A program made the translations under genes and the position numbers. Below are positions 1 through 11,544 of a DNA stretch of 64,000 nucleotides, one piece after another. Every line of letters begins with the position of its first letter. Position 1 is the stretch's first letter. Below the pieces are notes generated by a model that saw only the letters and a program-made list of their open reading frames with translations, had not been told where the DNA came from and made no database searches. The DNA comes from Sequoia sempervirens (Eukaryota > Streptophyta > Pinopsida > Cupressales > Cupressaceae). Location of the stretch: positions 216,117,565-216,181,564 of the forward strand of contig VDFB02358134.1 of the NCBI GenBank assembly GCA_007258455.2, written 5' to 3'.

Positions 1-663
1 ATTAAGTTGTTTTGTAGGAATTTTCTTAGATCCTGATTCGGGTTTCCATTAGAAAGTGTTGTACAGCTATCAAGGTGTAGAACATAAACTTGAAATCACA
101 AAAAAATGAAAGTGGACTTATTCGCCATGCATGGTGAATGAGTCCCTCCTGAGGTGTCATTTTCAGTTAGATGTAGATCCAGACACCTAATTAGCAAAAA
201 ATAGTTCCCATGCAGAAAAACCCTGACCTAGGACTGATTTTCCCAGGGTGGCGAATGAGTCCCAGTCAGCCCATAATTAGGTTTTTTTCAAATTTCCAGA
301 TTGCTTTTCAGTCTTCTTCAGCTTCTCAGGTGCACATACTCAAAGATTTAGATTTATGTTTAGTTTAGTTCACATTTTTGTTCATCATTTCAAGCTTTTT
401 GCAAACATCATTGTGTTTTCCAACATTGCATTATTCTTAGGTTTTGCATTCATAATATCTCAAATAGTTCATTTAATTGCACTTAGATCATTCCATTTAG
501 CCTAAATAACATCATACATTGCATAATTGGAGTGAACCTAGCTAGACTTTTGAGTAGGGTTTATCTCTCTCCTTTTAGGTGAAACATTCCTAAGAGTGCA
601 AGAGTAGCCTATAAGCCCTACACAAAAATCTACGATTCACTAAGAAAAGGGTCTCTACCCTTA
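1..663. other. Non-coding flank before the split ORF
   Basis: No coding region is supported here. The block GAATGAGTCC occurs twice (near 135 and 248), and the stretch 540-660 looks like an untranslated leader running into an ATG at 664. It may be LTR or leader of the element whose ORF follows, but I cannot place an LTR edge or a primer-binding site. Confidence 0.4.
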
Positions 664-1057
664 TGAGTAGAGATAAAGGTGACATTGAGAGCTTAAGAAA
701 TGAGATTTTTGAGAAAGTTTCCAATTTGAAAAAAGAAAGGCATGATGTTGTGTCTATCCTAGAAGATAATATACCAAAATTTACACAACATGAAGATGCT
801 CAACATGAGCATGAGTAGAGAATGTGGGTGTAGAAGAAGAAATTGTTATTGGTAACACTCCTCTGGTAGGAGAAAACATTGTTGGAGAAGAAAATGTTGA
901 AGAATTGCATAAGGAGGATAATCGAATAGATCATAACTCCCCTCCTTTAAAAAATACTGAAGAAGAGGTTGTACAAGACAACGTGGAGATCAATGAGGAA
1001 CAAAACACATAAAATGTGCCTCCTCAAGAAAATATTGCAATATCAGTTGATGATGAG
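664..1057 (+). pseudogene. Acidic/coiled-coil ORF, 5' part (interrupted)
   Basis: An ATG at 664 opens a Lys/Glu-rich segment beginning MSRDKGDIESLRNE. After a frame change near 815 the reading continues as a strongly acidic segment (EEE, EENVEE, TEEEVV) with one TAA at 1010, up to the exact point where the gypsy element at 1058 is inserted. The same composition resumes after that element at 10171, and the ORF ends near 12360. I recognise no domain. The whole may be an extra ORF of a copia-like element, because a copia-type 3' LTR follows at 12739, but that link rests on position only. It is broken by stops, a frame change and two insertions, so it is a pseudogene. Confidence 0.45.
1053..1057. 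repeat. Target-site duplication, left copy (ATGAG)
   Basis: ATGAG lies directly before the TG of the left LTR and recurs at 10166-10170 directly after the CA of the right LTR. A 5-bp duplication is the normal signature of LTR-retrotransposon integration, so both outer edges of this element are intact. Confidence 0.9.
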
Positions 1058-2364
1058 TGTAGAGGAGGGGGACCAACCACACCAAGGTTCTAGGTCATGG
1101 AGAGCCGAGAGCAAAAGGATGCCCTAATCTTCCTCAAGTTGGACAAGCATTTTCGCTCAAGGACAGAGAATGAAGAATACTCTCAAGTGCTCGTATCACT
1201 CTACTAACCCAAGAGTCTTGATGGGGCTAAATGAGAAGGCTTTTGGAACCCAAACTGTACCTTATACAACTCTTTGCTAGAGGACAACAACGCAGGTCAG
1301 GGACGACAATGTGATGTGTTGGCATCTCATAGGGGTGCTCATGTCCATATGGCTAGAAAGTACAAAAGTACAGTAAAGAGTGTCAAAAATCCACTAAAAA
1401 CTTAGCGGTTGAGGTTTGATGTGCTAACTAACATGATAACTAACAGAATAAGAAAAATAACTAGAAAGATGATATGCAAATGGAAAAATAAAATTTGGTG
1501 GAAATGAACTCATGAAAGGTCCAGTTCTCCAGGAAGATCCACATGAGTGTGTACCTACACACAATAGAGAGGGGAGAATTTTTGGGGCTGTATAGGGGTA
1601 TGTCACACTCAAACACCCGTTTTGGTGTTTCCACCTCCATGGACAGCCAGATAAATAGAGAGATAGAAACATTATAAAGGAAATAATGCTAGAAAAAAAA
1701 TGAAACCAAATAGTATGAGAGACACTATGCTACTCAAATCCAACAAAAAAGTAATATGAAAGAATTACCACCCTTGAACAAAGGCACTCAAGGCTAATGA
1801 GAGAGGAATGTAAGTCCGCAACTATGGCAGAGTTGATGTAGCCGCAACAACACCGAAAGAAGTCTTGGAAGACACCAAGCTACAACTTTTGTGGTAGATG
1901 TGTAGGATGTTGTGAGTGTTGGAAATGTGAAGCCAATAATGCAACCAGTAGCAAGAGTATGGAGCAAAATGTGAAGCTAGAGTGAAGATGAATGTGTAGA
2001 AGATCAAGAAAAATGTCCAGAAGATGGATATAATGAGAAAGATAGCCATTTGAAGGCCAATTAGGAGAGAAAGAGCCATTCAAAGGTCAGTAGGAAGGAA
2101 TAGGGGCATTATGTTTTATCTCCAATGGAGAACTTAATGTCTCTATAGATTCCAGAGGCAGGAATCTTGTCAGGATTAACACCTAGACATCTGCTTGCCA
2201 CATGCGCATCCTAGACATAAATTCCCTCATCGACACTAAAAATAATTGCCAAGTGGATGGGGTATGAAATGAGGATGTGGAATTACTTGCTTGGATTTGA
2301 TTTTTCTAAGGCGGAGGGTGTAAAAGGGGAATTTTCAAGAGGGGTGAAAATTGGCTCCTATACA
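1058..2364 (-). repeat. LTR, left copy (3' LTR of the minus-strand gypsy)
   Basis: Starts TGTAGAGG and ends CCTATACA. It aligns along its length with 8857-10165: shared blocks include the 'ggaccaaccacaccaagg' start, the 'gaggtttgatgtgctaac' region and the 'ggagggtgtaaaagggga' end. Confidence 0.9.
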
Positions 2365-2376
2365 TTTTTCCCCCAC
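2365..2376 (-). promoter_or_regulatory. Polypurine tract
   Basis: Read on the minus strand this is GTGGGGGAAAAA directly against the LTR start. That is the expected place for the plus-strand primer of a minus-oriented LTR element. Confidence 0.75.
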
Positions 2377-5216
2377 TTTAGTGAACATGAGTGCCAATGA
2401 GTGTTTGGTAAAGTATATTGAAAGAGTTTAGAAATGTATACCTAAATCATTGAGGAAGCAAACCGCAATTTGGAAAACTCGAAAGCGTAGGGCAAGCAAA
2501 TAACTCCATAGGTACTCTCTCCTGAGGAGGTTCAAACAATGTGCACCAAAGGCCCGTAGACCAATGATGAATAGATCCCATAGGATGTAAATGCTTCACA
2601 GGTCCTCAGACTTGAAAAGAAGACACCATTAGGTACTCTCTCCTAAAGGAAGCCCAGTGTAAGGGGACTTCGTAGAGTTGGATTGGAAAGCAGCTTCACA
2701 GGCGCACCTGCAAAGCAACATGTTAATCTATAGACAAAACATGTTAGAAAACAAAAGAAGCAATGCAGGAAAGCAAGCATACAGACAGTCACATAGATAG
2801 TCAAAAATTGAAGAGATTTCAAAGGGGTCTCTTAAGAACCCCTAAAAAAAAAAGGGGTTCATTCAAGTGACTCTTAGTTTGAAAGAGAGTATTTTTTTCA
2901 AATCAATTCAACATCAAGGAATCCTTTTGAAATATGTTCAGTTCATCAAGGAATTTGAAAGGAAGAAGGTCCCCTTGTAAGGGGAAGGTTAGAAATTCAT
3001 CCATAGGAGAAGGTGCTCCCTCCTTGGAGGAAAGTTTTTCAAATTCTTTCTTTACGAACCCATAATGAGGGAAAAGTATTTTGCTAGGGGTCCTTGTTGA
3101 GGAATGCAATTTTTGAAAAAATATTTTGGAGAAATTTATGAGAAAAGATTCATTGGCCACCAAATGCATTTTATGAAAATTGAAGTGACATGATAGCCCC
3201 CCCTTAGGATGGTGCATGCCAAAGACAAAGGCACATGGCATCCTAAGGATAGAAAAGCAAGAATGAAAAGTGATGTTGCGGTCCATGGAACATAACGTGA
3301 TTTAACCATGGTAATGTTGCCGCACACGCGAGGGACAACACATGAGCACCAAACATCATAGAGAAAGCAAGAAAGATCAGATTAAAGAAAGAAGAGACAA
3401 TAACATCATGAACAAGGGACAGGGGTGATATGATATTTTAGGGTCAGAGCTGCTCATAAATATAGATAAATAGATATAATAGTATATAAATAAATTGTTA
3501 TCAACCCCCTACTATATCAAACTATGTGAAGAAATGCATGAGAAGACAAAATAAAAATAAGAAATTGGGTCAACATGGAAGGGAAGCCTAAATGCCCCCA
3601 ATGCTTTACATCATTCCCAATTATTGAAAATCAATACACAACAGAGAAAGAATGATGTAATAAATAGAGGAAGTTTTACGAAACATAAACACTCCTGTAT
3701 CCAAGCACCTACAAGGGTGACAAGGGTCATCCAAGAACACATAATGCAAGCATAGGGGAAACCAAACACACACACAAGCTACTCTATAGATAAAGAAGAG
3801 GTTCCCCCTAGTCCTCATCAACCAAGAGGTTTTCGTTCTCCTAATCTAGATCACTGTATGGGGAGGGAGTATGAGCCTACAAGGGTGGAATATCAAGGGG
3901 GGAACTGTCTGACCCTCCCATAACAAGAGCCAAGGAAGAAGTCCCCTTGAGGTCTTCTCTGCTAAGTTCTTGTGGGGTGAACGTTAGTGATTTCATGAAG
4001 ATCGTTGATAGGGTTGGGACCTCATCCACAAAATTAAACATGCAATTCAAAGGAGTTCCATGTGTTAACTCAATAGGCGAGGTAGGTGGCACCTGAGATC
4101 CACTGATACGCTCACCAAATGTCTTGGGAGCAGTGATGAACTCCTAGGATGTCGTGGCTTCCTCCATCACTAGGATGAAACAAGCCAACACAGAACCACC
4201 CTCTAAAGAAGGTGAACCCTTCTTTTGACCCCCATTTCTAGTAGGGTCTCCTCCATCTTTTGCTTCATTGGGGGATGTGATATCTCCAAGGAAAAAGAAA
4301 AAGGAACGAGGAAGAGGAGAAAATTTCTGTGGACACCACCAAGATATTTGACATGTCCATGGGTTTTTAGAATGGTGGGATGTCCAGAAGGGACATCAGA
4401 AGGGGCAACTCAACCGAAGGTGCAATAAACACTTGCACCCTCTTTGGGTAAGGATCATTTATGCTCAGGGGAGGAGCCGAAAGCAGGACCAAAGCTAAAG
4501 GAACTAAAGTAGAGGGGATAGGAGAGAAGGACACAACAAAAGGTGTTGAGGCAGGAGTTGTTGACTCATCTTCCATCTTCTGTAGGGAATCTTGCTCAAC
4601 AACCAAATCCTTTCTTTGACACCTTCACTCATGCACAGGTAGTTTCTATGATTGTGAGAGCTAAAGGCTAGAGGCTGGGATGGGATGAAAGACTTTTGAT
4701 TTACCATTAGAGTATCTATCGCAACCATTTTTGGTGAAGGGAGAGACTCCTAGATGGGAACAAGAGGGAGAGGTTGAGAGGATGATGGAATGATAGTGGG
4801 AGGAGTTGGATCTAGCACCTCAGTAGTGGGCCTCTTCCCATTCACTGCCTTAGAGGCAAGAGCAGTAGGAGGCCGGAAAGGCCGAGACATAGAGGACTCT
4901 CCATGGGGACCCTTCCCCTTACCATATGCACCAGGCTGAGGTCCCATGGGTAAGATAGGAAGGTTGGATACTTGAATCTTGGCTTTTCACCAAGTGGGCA
5001 CCATCAGACTCCTTATTTAAAAACCAAGAGTAGTAAACCAAAGTTCCTCTTTAGGGAGGGAGGTAGAGGTGGTGCCCTGAGCACGGGCAAGCTTCTCCTT
5101 TCCCTTTTGAGAGGAAGAGACAACTTTCTACTGTGTTGTTGGGTGAGTCACTTTCGATTGTCCTTTGCCCTCAGTTTTGTACTTTACTTAGTTTTGATAA
5201 AGTAGGTCTATTCTAG
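2377..5216 (-). other. 3' internal region of the gypsy element, no enzyme domains
   Basis: This stretch would hold RT, RNase H and integrase in a complete gypsy element. On the minus strand I find only broken, Pro/Ser-rich reading frames (for example 4367-4947 and 3877-4092) and none of the expected motifs: no YxDD, no H2C2 zinc finger, no DNG of integrase. It is either non-coding filler or an unrecognised, decayed ORF. The element is therefore of the gag-protease type or has lost pol. Confidence 0.5.
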
Positions 5217-5856
5217 GAGGAATCCGACCAACCGGGGTGGGCCAAAAATGATCCAACGAGTAACCCCCATGGCATACAATGGTTGATATCTAGTGTCATG
5301 CACAACATGCACAACTCCTTCATGAGAGAACTTTAGACACTTATGAATAACATAAGACATTCAATTCATCGAAGATAGCCACGGGATGGCTAACTTCACC
5401 TTGAACATACTAGATTCCAGAATGAAATCAAAAGTTGTATCCATAGCCCTAGGTCCTACTAGGATGGAAAGAGTTATAGAGCCATAGAATGCAAGAGAGA
5501 CCGTCATGCATACGCATAATAGATTTGTTTTTATCATATTCCTCCCTCTATAATGAATTTAGACATAATGTCTCCTCTTTAATAACATTCACTCAAATCA
5601 TGAGGTCCACTAGGACTCCTATCACAATGTTTCCATTGAGGCGAGCAGGAATGTATAAGGGAGAGGGCTTATTATTCAAAGGAAAATATTGTGAGGTGAA
5701 AATTACATCTAGAGAACTAGTTGCAACCTGTGAAGGGGAAGTAGGAGTATACGAAACCACATTCATGTATGTCGAGGCTTTAGGAGAAGCATCAAAAATA
5801 TTAATAATCAAGTTCACAGAGTGAGACAAAAATGAGTCTATAAATCTACAACTCAC
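5217..5856 (-). pseudogene. Retroviral-type aspartic protease remnant
   Basis: Minus-strand translation gives a gypsy protease entry: NNKPSPLYIPARLNGNIV, then the active-site region, then VNVIKEETL. The Asp of the expected D-x-G motif survives in VLVD, but the following Gly and Ser/Thr are gone and a TGA stop falls a few residues later (near 5593). Downstream, VGPRAMDTTFDF and HKCLKF fit the later protease strands and the linker that follows in other gypsy elements here. The enzyme would normally cleave Gag-Pol during particle maturation. This copy cannot be active. Confidence 0.6.
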
Positions 5857-6475
5857 TATTTTCCTTCGTTTTTCACTTATTCATGTTTTGCTTCTTCCCA
5901 TCAAGACAAATGGTAGCTTCATCGATGTGATCATGTATCTCATGATGCAAGTGCATACAACACTTGGTATCATGCCCATGAACATGATGCTACTGGAAGA
6001 AAGCATTTCCATCGTACAAATCAAGATAAGGCTCCTTCGAAGGTCGATAATTTTCCAATGTTATAATCTTATCCTTCAATAACTTTTGTAGAATAGAAGA
6101 ATAAGATTTAGATATTTTTGAAAACTTCCTATTGCACCTAAGACCATGATCATTAGTCATAGAAAATATGTTTGCAATATCCTTTCCTTTTCTTGAAATG
6201 GACACTATAGGTTTTCCTTTAGAATGAGAGCGCAAGGAGGATCCCCTGAATTGAACCACCATTTTTTGGTACTCCCACAATACATCACACAAATGTGTGA
6301 AAGAGGGGTATTTCATTAAGGAAAATTTCTCCTGCTAGGCTTGCTACAAGTTTCCTATGAATACCTTTTGCACATCCAAGTTGAGTAGCAGGTATGAGAT
6401 TTGTGAAAAGAGTGCTTGGTAACATGCAATGAAATTAGTTATCTTATTTTTCTCTCCTTGATTACTGTTGGAAGA
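5857..6475 (-). pseudogene. gag, C-terminal half
   Basis: The minus frame gives NQGEKNKITNFIACYQALFSQI-type gag sequence followed by a basic linker and a run of His/Cys residues near 5980 that fits a worn zinc-knuckle region (YLDLYDGNAFFQ, then HVHGHDTKCC after a stop). It continues the capsid segment on the far side of the inserted LTR at 6476, so the two were one gag. Several stops and frame changes break it. Confidence 0.5.
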
Positions 6476-7535
6476 ATGAAGAAGAATGGCTAACTGCATA
6501 GTTTTGTGTTCTCATTGATGTCACCATGTTATACAAGTTGTGACTACAAGACAAAGTCAGTGTTTGATCTGATATTTTGGTCTGGTATCTGAACCGGTAT
6601 ACAGTTTACACCCTTCGATATTTTGGTCTGCAATCCTCCACAGTTGATAGTTGCTACTTGTGGTTTTGGGAAATAGTCTATGGATATTGAAAACATGTAT
6701 GTTGAGAATCTCTCATTCTCTAGTGCTCATATGGTGTATCAGTATCATTCTGTTGTTTCATTTTTCTATTAAACCTATCTCTAGTTGACTTCATGGATAA
6801 TTGGTGATGTGGTGAATTAATTTTTGTGCAGATATATGTGTGACCTATCTTATGTCTATGCCGACACAATAAAGGGTGCTACAAGTTTTGATTTATTATT
6901 TGGAAATATTTGTCAATTCTTGAAGCCGACAATTGGTGTTTTTGGTAAAAAATGATTGCATCTAATTAGGTCGACCTAATTAATGCTTGTGAATGGATCG
7001 AATATATATTGGAAAATTCTTGATGATTGAAATATAGATGATGCAGTTGTGAATGTGAATGTGAAGAAGTGTGAATATGATGAAGTGTGTCAAGTCAATT
7101 TACTGAGCTTCATTGGAACTGAAACAGCACTTGTTAGGTACACTTTCATCAGTTCATTTTCTGGTTGTAGGCCATTTTGTTTTCTAATCCATTTGTAGGT
7201 AGTGAGCCTCCTTGTTTAAGCAATGAGCTTTTGTATTTTGATAGTGAGTCCTATTCTAGGCGGTGAGCCATTTGGTAGTGAGCCTTATATATTTGGTTTT
7301 GGAATTACGTTATATTGTGAGTTAATCCTCATTGTGGTTTTTTCCCTTATTGGGTTTTCCACGTAAAATTTGGTGTTCATTGTGTTGATTTTACTTTATG
7401 TTATCTACATTTCATGTTCATACTTAATAATAGAATAGTATTTTTGTGAAGTTGAGAAGTGTTAGGATTTTTATGTTTGAATTTGGTGACAATTGATTCA
7501 CTCCCCTCTCAATTGTCCTACGCCTTTTACCATTT
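6476..7535 (+). repeat. Solo LTR inserted in gypsy gag
   Basis: Begins TGTTGGAAGAATGAAGAAG, the same start as the copia LTR at 12739 (TGTTGGAAG), and near its end carries 'gattcactcccctctcaa', matching the 3' end style of the copia LTRs at 14030-14073 and 16543. The gag frame resumes on the other side, so this is an insertion. The right edge is unclear and I do not see an exact 5-bp duplication (left flank ATTAC). No internal region is attached, so it is probably a solo LTR. Confidence 0.6.
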
Positions 7536-7985
7536 ATATCGGACAAGATTTGAGAAGGTCATCTTTGGACTAATGTTAGCTTGGAATTGATGGAGAAACT
7601 GATTGATGAGCTGGTTAAATCATAATATAGAATTGTCAAGAAAGGAACAATACCACTCGAGTGTTGTATCCTTGAGAGATCGAGGGAAAATTTTAGCCAT
7701 TAAAGCATCATGGTGAAAGAAATTTGTACACATCACATTGAAAGAGGATATGTGTGTTTTTGGATCCCCTTACCACAATAATTTTTGAACTTAGGAATCT
7801 CCATTCCCTAAGGGAAAGAAGTGCTCAATATGGTTACTGACAATGGACTATGTCAAGAGAAGAGCTAAAAGATAGGGCTAAGAGGAGGCTTGAGATAGGT
7901 TCACCAATTGACTTTGCATTTCTCCCATATTATAAAGAAGAGCATTCAAAATAGGGTCTGAAGATGACAAAGGTCTAGTGGAACC
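7536..7985 (-). pseudogene. gag capsid segment (Retrotrans_gag-like)
   Basis: The minus-strand frame reads KTHISSFNVMCTNFFHHDALMAKIFPRSLKDTTLEWYCSF, split by stops, then FNQLINQFI. The pattern 'AKIFPRSLK..TLEWY' is the core of the plant gypsy capsid domain. It directly follows the Gly-rich tail of the ORF at 7989-8717, so both are parts of one gag. At least four stop codons are present. Confidence 0.6.
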
Positions 7986-7988
7986 TCC

Positions 7989-8717
7989 CTAAAAACCACC
8001 ACCACCAGAACCTCCTTTGGAACCACCTCCGTGATTGCCACCAAATCCACCACTAGAGCCACCATGGCCTCCACTAGAGCCACCACTGCCAGCACCATCA
8101 CCGCTACCAAAGTTTCCATCACTCATTCCATCAGAGCCCCCACCACCAAGGGCAGTAGGAGGGGTGAAGCTGAAACCAAGGGGTATTCTACTCACCTTGA
8201 TATTGTGGGGTTTCTGAGAAGTAGAGGAATTTTTTTTCAAGGGGCCTGCTTTGGCCATACATATAGATGTGGTAGGCATCAAGACACCTATTTGTCTCTC
8301 ATAGGCATCGAGCACTTCTCCTTGAGTAGTACCCGATCTAGGGTTATATATGGGGATGTATTCTTCAGTTAGATCAGTGAGGCTGTGTAAGAACTCCATG
8401 CCTTTTTGATCCTTACCCAACATGTATCTCACCTCACTAACGAGCCTAACAACTCTTGTCAAGTTCAGTGCTTTCACTAAATGATTCATGAGGTCTAAAA
8501 ACCTTTTGTCTAAAGCCAAAAGGTTTTTTGTAGGAATATGTACAACATCATCCTCATCCAAAGATGAGTCAATAGGGGACATCGGAGGAGTGGGTGCATG
8601 ATTGGTCTCATCTATGAAACCCATCTCATCTGTAAAGCCTATAAAAAAACTAGTAGTAAAACTGAAAGTGACCTTCATCTTTTCCATTTGTAAGTCCCAC
8701 ACACTTCTTCTAACCAT
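7989..8717 (-). CDS. gag N-terminal ORF with glycine-rich tail
   Basis: An uninterrupted 242-codon frame on the minus strand, starting MVRRSVWDLQ. Residues about 40-160 form a mixed acidic/hydrophobic region, followed by a basic-Pro linker and, from about residue 190, a Gly/Ser-rich tail (GGGGSDG, GGSSGGHGGSSGG, GGSGGGGF). The stop at 7989 is followed in frame by more gag-like sequence (GSTRPLSSSDPILNALLYNMGEMQSQL), so the stop is probably a later mutation. Position next to the PBS supports the gag assignment. The tail is low complexity and gives spurious plus-strand Pro-rich frames at 8031-8372. Confidence 0.5.
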   Translation of the reverse strand: MVRRSVWDLQMEKMKVTFSFTTSFFIGFTDEMGFIDETNHAPTPPMSPIDSSLDEDDVVHIPTKNLLALDKRFLDLMNHLVKALNLTRVVRLVSEVRYMLGKDQKGMEFLHSLTDLTEEYIPIYNPRSGTTQGEVLDAYERQIGVLMPTTSICMAKAGPLKKNSSTSQKPHNIKVSRIPLGFSFTPPTALGGGGSDGMSDGNFGSGDGAGSGGSSGGHGGSSGGFGGNHGGGSKGGSGGGGF

Positions 8718-8835
8718 GTGCTCAGAGGTTGTAGACTAGGTTGTGATGCTCATAAAACCTCACAATAGCCAAGTTTACAACAGTTACCAAGTGAAAGGGA
8801 AAAAGTATCAAACACCAAGAAACAGATAGATGTTG

Positions 8836-8853
8836 TTCACATCGGGTTCACCA
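8836..8853 (-). promoter_or_regulatory. Primer-binding-site-like sequence
   Basis: Read on the minus strand, TGGTGAACCCGATGTGAA begins three bases after the LTR end. Plant LTR elements place a TGG-starting PBS here. I do not assign the tRNA. Confidence 0.6.
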
Positions 8854-8856
8854 AAA

Positions 8857-10165
8857 TGTAGAGGAGGACCAACCACACCAAGGCTCTAGCTCACAGAGAG
8901 CCAAGAGTGGAAGGATTCCCTAATCTACCTCAAGTTGGACAAGTGTTTTAGCTCAAGGATAGACAATGAAGAGCAGTCTCAAGTGCTCTTGTCACTCTAC
9001 TAACCCAAGAGTCTTGATGAGGCTAAATGAGCAAGCTTCTAGAACCCAAACTGTACCTTAGGAAACTCTATGCCAGAGGATAGTAGAATAGGTCAGGGAT
9101 GACAACGTGTGCACTGGCGTCTCATAGGGGTGCTGACATATGTATGATCATAAATTAAAAAATTATAGTAAGGAGTGTCAAAAACCGACTAACAGTTTAA
9201 CGGTTGAGGTTTGATGTGCTAACTGAAATGATAATTAACAGAATAAGCAAAATAACTAAAAAGATGATATAGAAATGGAAAAATCAAAGGTGGTGTAAAT
9301 GAACTCACGAAGGGTCAAGTTTTCTAGCAAGCTCCACATGAATGTGTACCTACACATAGCCAAGAGAGGAAAAATGTTGGGGTTGTATAGGGGTTTGTTG
9401 CAGTCAAACCTCCGCTTTGGTGTTTCCACCTCCACGAACAACTAGATAGATAGAGAGATAGAAATATGATAAAGGAAATAATGTTGGAATGGAAATGAAA
9501 CCAAATACTACAAGAGACACTATGCTACTCAAATCCAACAAAAAATTAATATAGAAGAATTACCACCATCGACCAAAGGTGCTCAAAGACAATGAGAGAG
9601 GAATGTAAGTCCATAGCTATGATAGAGTCAGCGTAGCCACAACAACGTAAAAAGTAGTGTTGTAAGAAACCAAGCTGAAACTTCTATGGTAGATGTGTAG
9701 GATGTTGTGAGTGTTGGAAACATGAAGCCAATAGTGCAACTAGTAGGAAGAGTATGGAGCAAAATGTGAAGCTAGAGAAAATATTAATGTATAGAAGATC
9801 AAGAAAAAAGTCCAGAAGATGGATTGAATGAGAAAGATAGCCATTTAAAGGCCAATTAGGAGGGAAAGAGCTATTCAAAGGTTAACAAGAAGGTGCAGGG
9901 GCATTACATTTCATTTTCAATGGAGAACGTAATGCCTCTATAGATTCCAAAGGCATGAATCCTGTCAGGACGATAGTGCGCCATGCAGACGTTCATGTGT
10001 CGTACATGTGTCCCTGACAAAAATTCCCCCACCGACACTAAAAAAAGTGTCAAGTGGATGTGGTATGAAATGAGGACGTGGAATTACTTGGTTGGATTTG
10101 ATTTTTCTAAGGTGGAGGGTGTAAAAGGGGAATTCAGAAGAGGGGTGCAAATTTTCTCCTACACA
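8857..10165 (-). repeat. LTR, right copy (5' LTR of the minus-strand gypsy)
   Basis: Starts TGTAGAGG, ends CTACACA, and pairs with 1058-2364. Because the element runs on the minus strand, this copy would be the transcribed 5' LTR. Confidence 0.9.
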
Positions 10166-10170
10166 ATGAG
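10166..10170. repeat. Target-site duplication, right copy (ATGAG)
   Basis: Identical to 1053-1057, directly after the right LTR. Confidence 0.9.
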
Positions 10171-10365
10171 AAGAAGGATGAGAAGGAGTGACAATGCTAA
10201 GAAGGATGATGAAAAAATAGAAGACAACATTGGTGACAAGGAAAATGTAGAGGAGAAGAAGGATGATGGTAATGTGAAGATGGTTGGAGAATCTTCTAGA
10301 ACCTTCAAAAATTCATTAAAGAGTTTATTGAGCATGCAATTATAGTTCCAACTTTTTGTTTTCGC
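10171..10365 (+). pseudogene. Acidic/coiled-coil ORF, middle part
   Basis: Continues the ORF cut at 1057. The joined reading frame runs KKDEKE, then after a one-base shift DNAKKDDEKIEDNIGDKENVEEKKDDG. The Lys/Glu-rich composition matches the first part. It is cut again at 10366 by another insertion. No known domain is visible. Confidence 0.45.
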
Positions 10366-11544
10366 TGTAATATCCCCTTAAAATTAATTTCAAATCTGCA
10401 ACAATGATTTTTCTCATACATCCAAAATATGAAATCGGGTAAAATGAAATTGCAACATAAACTCTGATTTTTGCTTTTTCAATGATTTTTTTGATAAATG
10501 AAACTCCTTGCTGCAATACAACATATTTTTGACATTAATATGTTTTCATTTACAACAGAAAACAATACCCACAACTTGTTGCAAATTAAATCAGATTTAA
10601 GAAACTGAGTATCTAAGAAAATACTTCAAAACACCATTAAATAACCAGAAACTTGATGCAACCAAAAGAGAATGTATTTTATTGATTTTTAACATGATAA
10701 TACATTATTATTAATATCTCATAAATATTATAATAGTAATATACATCTGCTGCAACTATGCTCAAAATAGAGAGCAAATATGAAGCCCAAACACATACTA
10801 AACCAAACCCAACTTGCAAGGAAACTCTCTAAACTCCACACAAGGTTTATTATGATAAAATATTAGAAAATACCATGAAATATCAGAAAACCCACGTACA
10901 CAAATATTTCATTAATATGTGAAACAAATAAATCATTCAAACCCAAAAAATCACACTTCCACCTGCATCAAAATCCAAAATATTGAAATAAACTTCAACT
11001 ATTCAGCACATTGGCAATTCCTGTTTGAAATTCTACCAGAACCCCTGCCTTCAAGCCTCAATCTCTTTGGTTTACAAGCCTTGGATATTCTTTATTCTTT
11101 GGTTTCCTAGCCTCAAAAGAATACAAAAACTCGTGAAGGAAAATATGCAGGAATAATTCCAAAAAAGTAATAAATTGTATTTTATATGAGTTTCCTTCCT
11201 CAAGAAGCTTCTTGAACACCAAAAATCAATTCCAAGGTGGAAGGAATCTTTCCTCTCATGATTTTGAACTCTTTTTCCAAAATTGCCTCCAATAAATTAG
11301 CCATTTCTCAAAAACATTTTCTTTTATGACAGCTATTGTCAAAAGCAATTAAGTCCAATTTTTTATCCAAAACATGCTCCAACATAAATTAAAAATAAAT
11401 ATTAATTTATCCCCAAAAATTGATTTACTAATTTTTTCATGCAATTCTAAATTACCTGATTTATCTGCATCTCCTGATTGGCAACTTTGAAAACCAAGTT
11501 TACTAAAAATAGTAACTGTTATTTTTAGAAAAGGGGACATTACA
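10366..11544. repeat. Probable solo LTR with long inverted ends
   Basis: Starts TGTAATATCCCCTT and ends AAGGGGACATTACA. These ends are inverted complements at 13 of 14 positions and obey the TG...CA rule of LTRs. The interior is AT-rich with no supported ORF. The length (1179 bp) and form suit a solo LTR, but a terminal-inverted-repeat DNA element is possible. Flanks are TTCGC and TTTTC, so no exact target duplication is visible. Confidence 0.55.

Larger units (their letters stand above)
1058..10165 (-). mobile_element. Non-autonomous Ty3/gypsy-type LTR retrotransposon (gag-protease only)
   Basis: Two LTRs of about 1.3 kb (1058-2364 and 8857-10165) bound a 6.5-kb interior and are flanked by ATGAG. 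The minus orientation follows from a PBS-like sequence beside the right LTR, a polypurine tract beside the left LTR, and gag then protease read on the minus strand. No reverse transcriptase, RNase H or integrase can be read in the remaining 2.8 kb, so this copy would have depended on enzymes from another element. The two LTRs differ by scattered substitutions and small indels, so the insertion is not recent. A second LTR (6476 to about 7535) is inserted inside its gag. Confidence 0.85.

Noticed and set aside
8031..8372. Plus-strand Pro-rich and Thr-rich frames
   Set aside because: They are shadows of the Gly/Ser-rich tail of the gag ORF on the minus strand.
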